Below, one piece after another: positions 1 to 8,541 of a DNA stretch of 64,000 bases. Source of the DNA: Megascapheus bottae (Eukaryota > Chordata > Mammalia > Rodentia > Geomyidae); assembly GCA_024803745.1 (NCBI GenBank), contig JANJXV010001783.1:1-64000 (forward strand), given 5' to 3'. A program made the translations under genes and the position numbers. The notes beneath the pieces were generated by a model that did not search any database, was not told where the DNA came from, and was given only the letters and a program-made list of their open reading frames with translations. Every line of letters begins with the position of its first letter. Position 1 is the stretch's first letter.

Positions 1-2049
1 AACCACAAGGAGCACCAGAAGTTCCTGCAGCTCCTCCTTCTTCTGCATCTTCTCCTGGGAGAGTTCCATGACACACTCATCTTTCTCCTTATAGAGTTGG
101 TCCAGGACTTCCATCTGTTCTTTGTACAGCATTATGGAGTCGTCGAGGGTGCTGATGTGTTTGGACAGCTGGGCACACCGGTGCTGGAGGTCCCCTGCTG
201 GACTCTGGTGCTCCACTTTGTCAGGCAGGGCCTGGAGGAAGCACATTCTCATCTTCTTAGACACCCGCGTGTCCTGCTTCCTGTCCCCTGAGGGACCATG
301 GTTCCTGCTCTTGGGAAACAGGGCCTGCTGCTCCAGCTTGGTCTGGCACTGGGCTGCCAAGTTGGCCAGGCACTGGCAGTGGGCCTGCTGCTCCTGCAGC
401 TGTTGGCTGAGTTTCACTTTTGTCACCTCAGCAACTGAGTTTGCTTTCGGGTAAAAGGCCTTCATGACTTGTGGGATGTCCACAGCCTCTGGGATGGTCA
501 CGGCGGCTGGAGTTGCCTCCTCAGCCCTTGCTTCTTTTTCCTTGTCCCCTTCTTTACCTTCCTGGAAAGCCAGGAAGCTCAGCTGGGCCTGGAGTTGCTC
601 CTTCTCTTGTGTAGTGTCTTCCAGGCACTGGAGAGTGTCCTGCAACTCTTGGGTCAGGGTTAGGTCCTGCTGCTGCTGCTGCTCCAGCAGCTGGGCGTGC
701 CTCAGCAGGTGCTGTTGCAGCTCCTCCTTCTCTGCACTTAGCTGCTGAATGGAGGACATGTTCTCTTCACAGGTGGTTTTGAGTTCCTGCAGCTGGGCCA
801 GGTACTGAGCATTGAGCTCCTGAAGACTCTGGGCTGTTTGAAAACTTCCTTCAGCCACCTCTTTCCGTTCTCCTAATTCCATCTCTCGCTGCTCCAGCTG
901 CTCCAGAAGGTGTTCATTCTCCTTTTGCTCTGAGGTCAGGAGGCTGGTGAGCTGGTCCTTCTCAGTGCTCAGCCTATGGAAAGCTTCCTGCAGCTGCTCC
1001 AGCTGCTCTTTCAGCTCTCTCGTTTGCAGGTCTGTGCATTTCTGGGTCTCAAAGATGTTGGAGTGAGCCTTGTCGCCCACTTTCTTCTGCAGTATCAGCA
1101 GCCGTTCCTGTTGCTCCAGGTTCTGGAGACTGAGGCTTTGGTTTTCCTGAACCTGGAATTGAAGTTGTTGCTCCAGGTTCTTTAAGTCAGCCTGAGATGG
1201 TCCTGCAAGGAGCTGTGCCTCTGCCAGCTTGTTCTCCATTTCTGCCAGCTTGCTCTCTAGATCCACCATCTGCCACAGGTCTTCCTCGCGCTCGTCTGTG
1301 AGTTGGTGCATCTCCTGTGAGAGCCGCCGCACCTTCTCCGTCCACGTGGACCTCTCCACCCTCAGGTCCTCCGCAATCTTGTCCCTCTCCAACCTCAATG
1401 CACTCACCACACTTTGCATATTTTCTATTCTTCTTTTCAGCACTGCCCGCTCCTCTAGCACTCGTTGGAATTTTTCTATTTTCAATTTCATGTTGGACTT
1501 CTGGGTCCGGAGCACGCCCAGCTTCCCCTGTAAGTCTGCATTCAGCTCCTGCAGGTTGTCACAGCTTCTGCTCTTTTCCTCGAGCTGCAGCTTCACATCA
1601 CCCAGGTCTTGGATGAGCTGTCTGTTCTTCTGCTCAATGTCCTTCTGCGTGGTGGTGAGGGCAGACAAGGCCATCTCTAAGTCTAAGCTGCGTTGCTGAG
1701 AAGCCTGCAGGCGGCTGGTCAGATCTTCATGCTCCACCTGACTTCGTTTTACTTCCTGTTGCATGTGGGCCTTGTTGTTCTTGGGACCTGTGACACTCTT
1801 GACCCTGGCTGCTCCGACTGTGCCTGAAGGCAGGCGAAGCTCAGGGTCAGCTTGGTCTCTGGCTGCACCCTCACGTGAATTACAGACCCCAGTGGTGTTG
1901 GTCGTGGGCTTGCCTTCCCTTTTATTTTTCTTCCTTATCTTTTCAGATCCATGAAGATAGTTCTGCTGATGTTCCTGCAGTCGTTTCTTTCTTGGTTTTG
2001 ATCGTTCAGACGTGCCAGCTCTGGGATGGGAAAGATGGACCGGCCACAT
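1..2049 (-). CDS. Golga2-like: U1 golgin A2 (GM130)-like retrogene, partial (C-terminus outside window)
   Basis: The frame is open for 683 codons from the ATG at 2047-2049 to the left edge, so the last ~106 residues are missing. The visible protein starts MWP, has a basic segment at about residues 17-45 and is then mostly coiled coil. The sequence matches U11 at every site I compared, including a codon pattern (Ser for Ala at residue 432, Leu for Pro at 280) absent from the other copies. If that identity continues, U1 encodes the full 789-residue protein. GM130-like golgins are cis-Golgi tethers; whether this copy is expressed cannot be told from the sequence. Confidence 0.85.
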   Translation of the reverse strand, partial: MWPVHLSHPRAGTSERSKPRKKRLQEHQQNYLHGSEKIRKKNKREGKPTTNTTGVCNSREGAARDQADPELRLPSGTVGAARVKSVTGPKNNKAHMQQEVKRSQVEHEDLTSRLQASQQRSLDLEMALSALTTTQKDIEQKNRQLIQDLGDVKLQLEEKSRSCDNLQELNADLQGKLGVLRTQKSNMKLKIEKFQRVLEERAVLKRRIENMQSVVSALRLERDKIAEDLRVERSTWTEKVRRLSQEMHQLTDEREEDLWQMVDLESKLAEMENKLAEAQLLAGPSQADLKNLEQQLQFQVQENQSLSLQNLEQQERLLILQKKVGDKAHSNIFETQKCTDLQTRELKEQLEQLQEAFHRLSTEKDQLTSLLTSEQKENEHLLEQLEQREMELGERKEVAEGSFQTAQSLQELNAQYLAQLQELKTTCEENMSSIQQLSAEKEELQQHLLRHAQLLEQQQQQDLTLTQELQDTLQCLEDTTQEKEQLQAQLSFLAFQEGKEGDKEKEARAEEATPAAVTIPEAVDIPQVMKAFYPKANSVAEVTKVKLSQQLQEQQAHCQCLANLAAQCQTKLEQQALFPKSRNHGPSGDRKQDTRVSKKMRMCFLQALPDKVEHQSPAGDLQHRCAQLSKHISTLDDSIMLYKEQMEVLDQLYKEKDECVMELSQEKMQKKEELQELLVLLVV

Positions 2050-2237
2050 TCCCAGGCTCTTCGAAATCTCCTGTACGTACCCAATCACTAATAAGTAAGC
2101 GAGTATCCAAGTCTATCGCCAAATCACCTGGATTCTCTCGATCAGCACTCAGCCACCTCTCCCTTCAACAGTTGCTGCTAGTGGTATAAGTCAACAGACA
2201 GAATTGCTAGGCAGTATTGCTAGGCAGCGTGGAACGT

Positions 2238-2303
2238 GGGCTTGGCCCCAAATCTCCTATCCCATTGGTCAGCGAAAAACAGGAACTAATAGGGGGTGTG
2301 GCC
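2238..2303 (-). promoter_or_regulatory. U1 putative golgin promoter
   Basis: On the minus strand a CACCC-type box (2292-2303) and a CCAAT box in CTGACCAATGGG context (2264-2268) lie about 215-255 bp upstream of the golgin ATG. The GC/KLF-like box that reads GGCCACGCCC in most units is altered here to GGCCAAGCCC (2238-2247). No TATA box is evident. Promoter function is inferred from motifs only. Confidence 0.4.
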
Positions 2304-2429
2304 AGAAACATGTGATCCAGGCACAATGGGTGGAGTCTGCTCCTGCAGTCCCAGCCCCATCCAACTCTGGTCTAGTTTGGGGAGAGTGTGGGACTTGCTA
2401 TAGTTGGACAGGTGCAGTTTCTTTTTCAA

Positions 2430-2590
2430 TTTTTTTTGCCAGTCCTGGATTTGAACTCAGGGCCTGATGTCTGACCTTGGACTTTCTCAAGGCTAGAGCT
2501 CTACCACTTGAGCCACAGCAACACTTCTAGCCTTTTCTATGTATGTGCATGCTAAGCAAGCACTATACCATTAGGCCAAACTCCCAGTCC
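2430..2590 (-). mobile_element. U1 ID-like dimeric tRNA-derived SINE
   Basis: Reading the minus strand from 2590: an ID-like head (GGCCTAATGGTATAGTGCTTGC), then a second ID-like half with an A-box-like TGGCTCAAGTGG and a B-box-like GTTCAAATCC, ending in an A-rich tail at 2430-2437. The arrangement resembles the twin ID-like SINEs known from geomyoid rodents. It lies between the L1 3' end and the golgin promoter region. Confidence 0.75.
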
Positions 2591-4620
2591 TTTCATTTAT
2601 TTATTTTTTTCCATATTTTTATTGTAATTAGTAAAAGGGTTACCTGATATTTGCCAGATAGAAGGTGCATTAATTCACATATCTTGATACCCTTTCACAT
2701 GTCTTGGTACCCATTTCCCTCCCTCCAACACCCCCCACCCGTCTTGGTTTCCCCCCCTTCCCTATCAAATTTCAAATATCCAAATACAAATAAATTCAAT
2801 ATATCAGATAACAAAGTGAGATACTATACCAATATGAGATAACCAAGGGACAGCAAAGGAGATGAGAGACAACATAGTACATTAAGGACAACAATCATTC
2901 ATTGTATGGCTTTTGTTTCAATATCCTGGAGGTCCTTTCAATTAGCTTCACGTTATATGGCCTTATGTATCAAGATTTTGCTCTATTGCAGATCTCTGCT
3001 AGTAGAGCCCAAGGTTTCTACTGATTATGACGAATGAGGGAAACCATTGAGCCTAAGTTTCTTTGAGTCTGGCTTACTTCACTTAATATGATTTTTTTCT
3101 GTCTTTCCATTTCCTAACAAAGGGGGCGATGTCATTCTTTCTGACAGCAGCATAGAATTCCATTGTGTACAAATACCACAACTTGTTGATCCACTCATCA
3201 ACTGAGGGACATCTAGGTTGGTTCCATATCTTTGCTATGGTGAATAGTGCTGCAAAGAACATTGTTGTGCTAGTGGATTTAGTATGTCCTTGTTTCTGGA
3301 TGGTTGGGTAAATGCCGAGTAGTGGAATTGCTGGGTCATAGGGGAGTTCTATGTTTAGCCTTTTGAGGCACTGCCACACTGCTTTCCATAGTGGTTGAGC
3401 GAGTTTGCACTCCCACCAACAGTGTAGTAGTGATCCCTCCTGGCCACATCCCCTCCAGCATCTGTTGTTATTCGTTTTCCTGATCCTGGCCATCCTAACT
3501 GGTGTGAGATGGAATCTTAGAGTTGTTTTGATTTGCATTTCTTTTATGACCAGAGATGTTGAGCACTTCTTCATGTGTCTGTAGGCCATTTTTGTTTCTT
3601 CTTCAGAGAAGACTCTCTTTAAGTCTTTGGCCCATTTTTTAATGGGATGGTTGTTACTTTGGAGGTTAGTTTTGGAGTGATTCAATTTTTTGAGTTGTTG
3701 ATATATTTTAGATATGAGGCCTTTGTCCGTTGTTTGGTTGGTGAAGATCTTCTCCCACTCTGTAGGCTTCCTGATTAGTTTACTAGCTATGTCCTTTGCC
3801 TTACCAAAACTCTGCAGTTTAATGCAGTCCCACTTATCCAGTCTTTCTCTGATTTGTTGTGATTCTTGGTCCTTATTAAGAAAGTTTCGACCTGTGCCAA
3901 GGAGGCATAGTGTGTCTCCTATTCCTTCCTGTAAAGTTTCCAGTGTGTCAGCTTTTACCTCCAGGTCTTTGATCCATTTGGAGTTAATTCTAGTGCAGGG
4001 TGACAAAGAAGGATCCAACTTTAGTTTTCTGCAAGTGCTTAACCAGTTCTGCCAGCACAACTTGTTGAAGAGGCTGTCTTTCTTCCATTCTATTTTTTTG
4101 GCTCCCTTGTCAAAGATTAGGTGGCCATAGGTCTGTGGTTTAATATCTGGGTCCTCAGTTCTATTCCATTGGTCTTCAGGCCTGCTCCTGTGCCAGTACC
4201 AAGCTGTTTTGATAATTAGAGCTCTGTAATAGAGTCTAAAGTTTGGAATTGAAATTCCTCTAGCGCTGTTCTTTCTGCTACGAAGTGTTTTTGCTATACG
4301 GGGTCTTTTATTATTCCAGATGAAATTTTGGATTGCCTCTTCTATTTCTTTAAAGAATGACATTGGGATATTGATGGGTATTGCATTGAATTTGTAGATA
4401 ACTCTTGGCAAGATTGTCATTTTCACAATGTTGATTCTTCCAATCCAGGAGCATGGGAGGATTTTCCATTTCCTTAGTTCTGCTTTAATTTCCTTTTTTA
4501 GGGTTTTAAAGTTTTCGTCACAAAGGTCCTTTACATTCTTAGTTAAGCTAATTCCGAGGTACTTTATTTTCTTTGAGGCTATTGTGAAAGGAGTTTCTTT
4601 CCTGATTATTGTGTGTTGAA
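2591..4620 (-). mobile_element. U1 5'-truncated LINE-1 (ORF2 C-terminus and 3' UTR)
   Basis: The element holds the C-terminal third of L1 ORF2 in an open frame at 3083-4789; the first ~58 codons of that frame read into non-L1 pyrimidine-tract DNA. L1 hallmarks are the TPFTIASKKIKYLGI and PCSWIGRINIVKM segments after the reverse transcriptase core, and the cysteine-rich C-x3-C-x7-H-x4-C motif in [18 protein letters not shown]. The endonuclease and catalytic RT motifs are missing, so it cannot move by itself. A run of seven A (minus strand, 3092-3098) shifts the frame so it ends KKSY; one more A would join the L1-like continuation SEVSQTQ to RHNQ. About 490 bp of 3' UTR follow down to 2591. The 5' junction at ~4620 is approximate. 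Confidence 0.9.
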
Positions 4621-4649
4621 AGCAGTGCTTCTTCATCACCATGGCATTG

Positions 4650-4886
4650 TTTTGTTGTTGTTGTTTTGTTTTGTTTTCTCGTTTGCAATTTTGGTTACCT
4701 GTACTGGTAATGTTCTCTCCCTTTCTCTCCCTCTCTTTTTCTTTCCCTCTATTTCTCACTCCCACCCTCTCGGTGTGTCTCTTGTGCACAGTATGTGCTT
4801 TTCCTCACTTTTTCTTTTTCTTCCTTTTCTTTCTTTCCCTCTCTCTCTCTCTCTCACTTCCTTGCTTCCATGCTTCCTTTCTCTTG
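4650..4886 (+). repeat. U1 pyrimidine-rich tract
   Basis: A (TTG)n/(TTTTG)n stretch is followed by ~170 bp of almost pure C/T with CTCTCC, TTTCTTTC and (CT)n subrepeats. It separates the truncated L1 from the B1-ID SINE. The open frames across it are compositional. Confidence 0.85.
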
Positions 4887-4898
4887 AATTGTTACTAA

Positions 4899-5114
4899 GG
4901 CTTTAACTCAGGACTTAGGCTCTGTCTCTGACCTTTTTTTGCTTAAGGCTAGCACTCTACCACTTGAGCCATGGTTCCACTTACAGCTTTTTTTGGTAGT
5001 TGGTTGGAAATGAGTTTCCAATTAACTTTGCTACCTGGGCTGGCTTCAAATTGTGATCCTCATATCTTAGCCTCCTGTAGCTAGGATTGCAGGTGTGAGC
5101 CTGTGGCACCCAGC
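4899..5114 (-). mobile_element. B1-ID composite SINE (U1/U2 interval)
   Basis: On the minus strand the 5' half is B1/7SL-like (GCTGGGTGCCACAGGCTCAC, then CAATCCTAGCTACAGGAGGC). An A-rich linker leads to an ID-like 3' half (GGCTCAAGTGGTAGAGTGCT) and a decayed B box. This B1-ID fusion is typical of geomyoid rodents. The next 97 bp (5115-5211) hold nothing I recognise. Confidence 0.75.
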
Positions 5115-5211
5115 GGGTGCTATTTGTAACCTTCCAACTGTACCCTGAACCTCAACAGTCTATTTTGAAGCCAAAGAGTTATTTTTCTTGTTTTTTGAAA
5201 TTTTAATTGTT

Positions 5212-5290
5212 GAGCAGGGCATGGAGGCTAGCTACTCAGGAGGCTGAGAACTGAGGATTGCAGTTCAAAGCCATACTGGGCACTAAAGAC
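5212..5290 (+). mobile_element. B1-like SINE fragment abutting the golgin 3' end (U2)
   Basis: This is a plus-strand B1-like segment (TAGCTACTCAGGAGGCTGAG, then TTGCAGTTCAAAGCC) that stops at the A-tail of the golgin retrocopy. The missing half is not seen on the far side of the retrogene, so it is a truncated SINE rather than one split by the insertion. Confidence 0.65.
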
Positions 5291-5293
5291 AGA

Positions 5294-5635
5294 TTTTTTT
5301 TTACTTGTAAACTAACGTTTTATTTCTATACATGTTCAAAATATTACTCCCCAAATGTTCACAGAATACATTGTGTTTAGTCATTTATATAAAAAAGGAA
5401 CATGATGGATTCGGTAAATATAACATTTTATTTTTCTTTGTAAAAATAGATTATTTGTGAAAATTATATCAAGGGCCCTCCTTCCCCGGCAACCAGTGGC
5501 TGTTTAGATGACTTTGAGTTAGGGCCACCTCCCGCAGTCTCTGTCCTATCTGGCCTGAGGTTGAAGTCCAGTCATCACCCGTTAGGTGCAGGCCTAAAAG
5601 ATTTCCATGGTGGCTAATAAGTCTTTAAAGAACCA
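5294..5635 (-). other. U2 golgin 3' UTR with AATAAA and retroposition A-tail
   Basis: After the stop codon come about 310 nt of 3' UTR, then AATAAA (minus strand, 5319-5324). Sixteen bases later nine A (5294-5302) mark the end of the retrocopied mRNA. A poly(A) signal followed at this distance by an A-tail is the signature of a processed cDNA insertion. Confidence 0.8.
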
Positions 5636-8005
5636 TTATCGCCAGCACATCATTTTCCTCAGCCTGGAGAAGAAAGGAGAGGATCGGGATTGCTCATTGC
5701 CCTGGCCCAAAAGCTCTTCAGGGGGCTGGGTATCAGGCATCAGCATCACAGTGGGCTCTGGGGTGGAGGCCTTTCGGGGACAAGGCCCCCCTGCCTCTAC
5801 CTGGGCAGGCTGCACACTGTCTTTGAGTTGGGCATCTGCAAAGATTTTCTGCTCCTTGCTGTCTTCAATGTTTGAGGGGCTTGGCAGGTGTGAAGTGACC
5901 TCAGCAGCAGGGGTCTCAGGGTGTGCAGGCGTCTGGCCCTGGCACTGTGTGCCTTCAACCACAAGGAGCACCAGAAGTTCCTGCAGCTCCTCCTTCTTCT
6001 GCATCTTCTCCTGGGAGAGTTCCATGACACACTCATCTTTCTCCTTATAGAGTTGGTCCAGGACTTCCATCTGTTCTTTGTACAGCATTATGGAGTCGTC
6101 GAGGGTGCTGATGTGTTTGGACAGCTGGGCACACCGGTGCTGGAGGTCCCCTGCTGGACTCTGGTGCTCCACTTTGTCAGGCAGGGCCTGGAGGAAGCAC
6201 ATTCTCATCTTCTTAGACACCCGCGTGTCCTGCTTCCTGTCCCCTGAGGGACCATGGTTCCTGCTCTTGGGAAACAGGGCCTGCTGCTCCAGCTTGGTCT
6301 GGCACTGGGCTGCCAAGTTGGCCAGGCACTGGCAGTGGGCCTGCTGCTCCTGCAGCTGTTGGCTGAGTTTCACTTTTGTCACCTCAGCAACTGATTTTGC
6401 TTTCGGGTAAAAGGCCTTCATGACTTGTGGGATGTCCACAGCCTCTGGGATGGTCACGGCGGCTGGAGTTGCCTCCTCAGCCCTTGCTTCTTTTTCCTTG
6501 TCCCCTTCTTTACCTTCCTGGAAAGCCAGGAAGCTCAGCTGGGCCTGGAGTTGCTCCTTCTCTTGTGTAGTGTCTTCCAGGCACTGGAGAGTGTCCTGCA
6601 ACTCTTGGGTCAGGGTCAGGTCCTGCTGCTGCTGCTGCTCCAGCAGCTGGGCGTGCCTCAGCAGGTGCTGTTGCAGCTCCTCCTTCTCTGCACTTAGCTG
6701 CTGAATGGAGGCCATGTTCTCTTCACAGGTGGTTTTGAGTTCCTGCAGCTGGGCCAGGTACTGAGCATTGAGCTCCTGAAGACTCTGGGCTGTTTGAAAA
6801 CTTCCTTCAGCCACCTCTTTCCGTTCTCCTAATTCCATCTCTCGCTGCTCCAGCTGCTCCAGAAGGTGTTCATTCTCCTTTTGCTCTGAGGTCAGGAGGC
6901 TGGTGAGCTGGTCCTTCTCAGTGCTCAGCCTATGGAAAGCTTCCTGCAGCTGCTCCAGCTGCTCTTTCAGCTCTCTCGTTTGCAGGTCTGTGCATTTCTG
7001 GGTCTCAAAGATGTTGGAGTGAGCCTTGTCGCCCACTTTCTTCTGCAGTATCAGCAGCCGTTCCTGTTGCTCCAGGTTCTGGAGACTGAGGCTTTGGTTT
7101 TCCTGAACCTGGAATTGAAGTTGTTGCTCCAGGTTCTTTAAGTCAGCCTGAGATGGTCCTGCAAGGGGCTGTGCCTCTGCCAGCTTGTTCTCCATTTCTG
7201 CCAGCTTGTTCTCTAGATCCACCATCTGCCACAGGTCTTCCTCGCGCTCGTCTGTGAGTTGGTTCATCTCCTGTGAGAGCCGCCGCACCTTCTCCGTCCA
7301 CGTGGACCTCTCCACCCTCAGGTCCTCCGCAATCTTGTCCCTCTCCAACCTCAATGCACTCACCACACTTTGCATATTTTCTATTCTTCTTTTCAGCACT
7401 GCCCGCTCCTCTAGCACTCGTTGGAATTTTTCTATTTTCAATTTCATGTTGGACTTCTGGGTCCGGAGCACGCCCAGCTTCCCCTGTAAGTCTGCATTCA
7501 GCTCCTGCAGGTTGTCACAGCTTCTGCTCTTTTCCTCGAGCTGCAGCTTCACATCACCCAGGTCTTGGATGAGCTGTCTGTTCTTCTGCTCAATGTCCTT
7601 CTGCGTGGTGGTGAGGGCAGACAAGGCCATCTCTAGGTCTAAGCTGCATTGCTGAGAAGCCTGCAGGCGGCTGGTCAGATCTTCATGCTCCACCTGACTT
7701 CGTTTTACTTCCTGTTGCATGTGGGCCTTGTTGTTCTTGGGACCTGTGACACTCTTGACCCTGGCTGCTCCGACTGTGCCTGAAGGCAGGCGAAGCTCAG
7801 GGTCAGCTTGGTCTCTGGCTGCACCCTCACGTGAATTACAGACCCCAGTGGTGTTGGTCGTGGGCTTGCCTTCCCTTTTATTTTTCTTCCTTATCTTTTC
7901 AGATCCATGAAGATAGTTCTGCTGATGTTCCTGCAGTCGTTTCTTTCTTGGTTTTGATCGTTCAGACGTGCCAGCTCTGGGATGGGAAAGATGGACCGGC
8001 CACAT
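5636..8005 (-). CDS. Golga2-like: U2 golgin A2 (GM130)-like retrogene, intact, 789 aa
   Basis: One uninterrupted frame encodes 789 residues. I chose the ATG at 8003-8005: the protein then begins MWP like GOLGA2, the base at -3 is G, and the upstream part of the open frame starts only at GTG. Residues 17-45 are basic, matching the p115/importin-binding N-terminus of GM130. Residues 96-280 and 286-495 are coiled coil with a five-Gln run at 457-461. An acidic linker (496-515), more coiled coil (about 521-685, with the LQHRCAQLS block found in GM130) and a Pro-rich tail follow. The family links vesicles to cis-Golgi membranes through p115 and GRASP65. Against the ~1000-residue GM130, roughly 190 residues after the N-terminus are missing, and the PDZ-ligand C-terminus is replaced by RLRKMMCWR through a frameshift. 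No introns and a 3' A-tail show retroposition. Expression is unknown. Confidence 0.88.
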   Translation of the reverse strand: MWPVHLSHPRAGTSERSKPRKKRLQEHQQNYLHGSEKIRKKNKREGKPTTNTTGVCNSREGAARDQADPELRLPSGTVGAARVKSVTGPKNNKAHMQQEVKRSQVEHEDLTSRLQASQQCSLDLEMALSALTTTQKDIEQKNRQLIQDLGDVKLQLEEKSRSCDNLQELNADLQGKLGVLRTQKSNMKLKIEKFQRVLEERAVLKRRIENMQSVVSALRLERDKIAEDLRVERSTWTEKVRRLSQEMNQLTDEREEDLWQMVDLENKLAEMENKLAEAQPLAGPSQADLKNLEQQLQFQVQENQSLSLQNLEQQERLLILQKKVGDKAHSNIFETQKCTDLQTRELKEQLEQLQEAFHRLSTEKDQLTSLLTSEQKENEHLLEQLEQREMELGERKEVAEGSFQTAQSLQELNAQYLAQLQELKTTCEENMASIQQLSAEKEELQQHLLRHAQLLEQQQQQDLTLTQELQDTLQCLEDTTQEKEQLQAQLSFLAFQEGKEGDKEKEARAEEATPAAVTIPEAVDIPQVMKAFYPKAKSVAEVTKVKLSQQLQEQQAHCQCLANLAAQCQTKLEQQALFPKSRNHGPSGDRKQDTRVSKKMRMCFLQALPDKVEHQSPAGDLQHRCAQLSKHISTLDDSIMLYKEQMEVLDQLYKEKDECVMELSQEKMQKKEELQELLVLLVVEGTQCQGQTPAHPETPAAEVTSHLPSPSNIEDSKEQKIFADAQLKDSVQPAQVEAGGPCPRKASTPEPTVMLMPDTQPPEELLGQGNEQSRSSPFFSRLRKMMCWR

Positions 8006-8188
8006 TCCCAGGCTCTTCGAAATCTCCTGTACGTACCCAATCACTAATAAGTAAGCGAGTATCCAAGTCTATCGCCAAATCACCTGGATTCTCTCGATCA
8101 CCACTCAGCCACCTCTCCTTTCAACAGTTGCTGCTAGTGGTATAAGTCAACAGACAGAATACCAGTATTGCTAGGCAGCGTGGAATGT

Positions 8189-8254
8189 GGGCGTGGCCCC
8201 AAATCTCCTATCCCATTGGTCAGCGAAAAACAGGAACTAATAGGGGGTGTGGCC
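8189..8254 (-). promoter_or_regulatory. U2 putative golgin promoter
   Basis: The GC/KLF box (8189-8198, GGCCACGCCC on the minus strand), the CCAAT box (8215-8219) and the CACCC box (8243-8254) are all intact. They lie 185-250 bp upstream of the ATG. No TATA box is seen. Confidence 0.45.
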
Positions 8255-8380
8255 AGAATCTTGTGATCCAGGCACAATGGGTGGAGTCTGCTCCTGCAGT
8301 CCCAGCCCCATCCAACTCTGGTCTAGTTTGGGGAGAGTGTGGGACTTGCTATAGTTGGACAGGTGCAGTTTCTTTTTCAA

Positions 8381-8541
8381 TTTTTTTTGCCAGTCCTGGA
8401 TTTGAACTCAGGGCCTGATGTCTGACCTTGGACTTTCTCAAGGCTAGAGCTCTACCACTTGAGCCACAGCAACACTTCTAGCCTTTTCTATGTATGTGCA
8501 TGCTAAGCAAGCACTATACCATTAGGCCAAACTCCCAGTCC
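8381..8541 (-). mobile_element. U2 ID-like dimeric SINE
   Basis: Same 161-bp element as at 2430-2590, with both ID-like halves and the A-rich end kept. Confidence 0.75.

Noticed and set aside
464..748. Plus-strand Cys/Ser-rich frame with a CCCCC run, repeated in every unit
   Set aside because: It is the antisense of the golgin Gln run and coiled coil. It varies in step with the minus-strand frame and has no family match.
1229..1699. Plus-strand 156-codon frame recurring in each unit
   Set aside because: Antisense shadow of golgin coiled-coil sequence, rich in Ser and Leu because of CTC/TCT complementing GAG/AGA. No independent support.
3083..4789. Endogenous retrovirus polymerase
   Set aside because: The frame has L1 ORF2 C-terminal features (the CWRGCG...LLHCWWEC motif). 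There are no LTRs and no retroviral protease, RNase H or integrase signals.
4613..4906. Hydrophobic plus-strand frames that look like membrane proteins
   Set aside because: They lie in the (TTTTG)n and C/T tract, and their Leu/Phe/Ser content is purely compositional. Length changes freely between units.
5797..6036. Minus-strand Arg-rich 79-codon frame resembling a protamine-like peptide
   Set aside because: It overlaps the golgin CDS in another frame. Its Arg content comes from reading GAAGAAGGAG codons out of frame, and conservation follows the golgin frame.
8006..8044. Start of the golgin frame 13 codons upstream of MWP
   Set aside because: The upstream codon is GTG, not ATG. It is absent in U9, and GOLGA2 itself begins MWP.
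5291..8180. Target-site duplication around the golgin retrocopy (TCTGTCT near the A-tail and near 8155)
   Set aside because: Only seven bases match, and the A-tail side reads TCAGTCT in U5-U11. Too weak to call.
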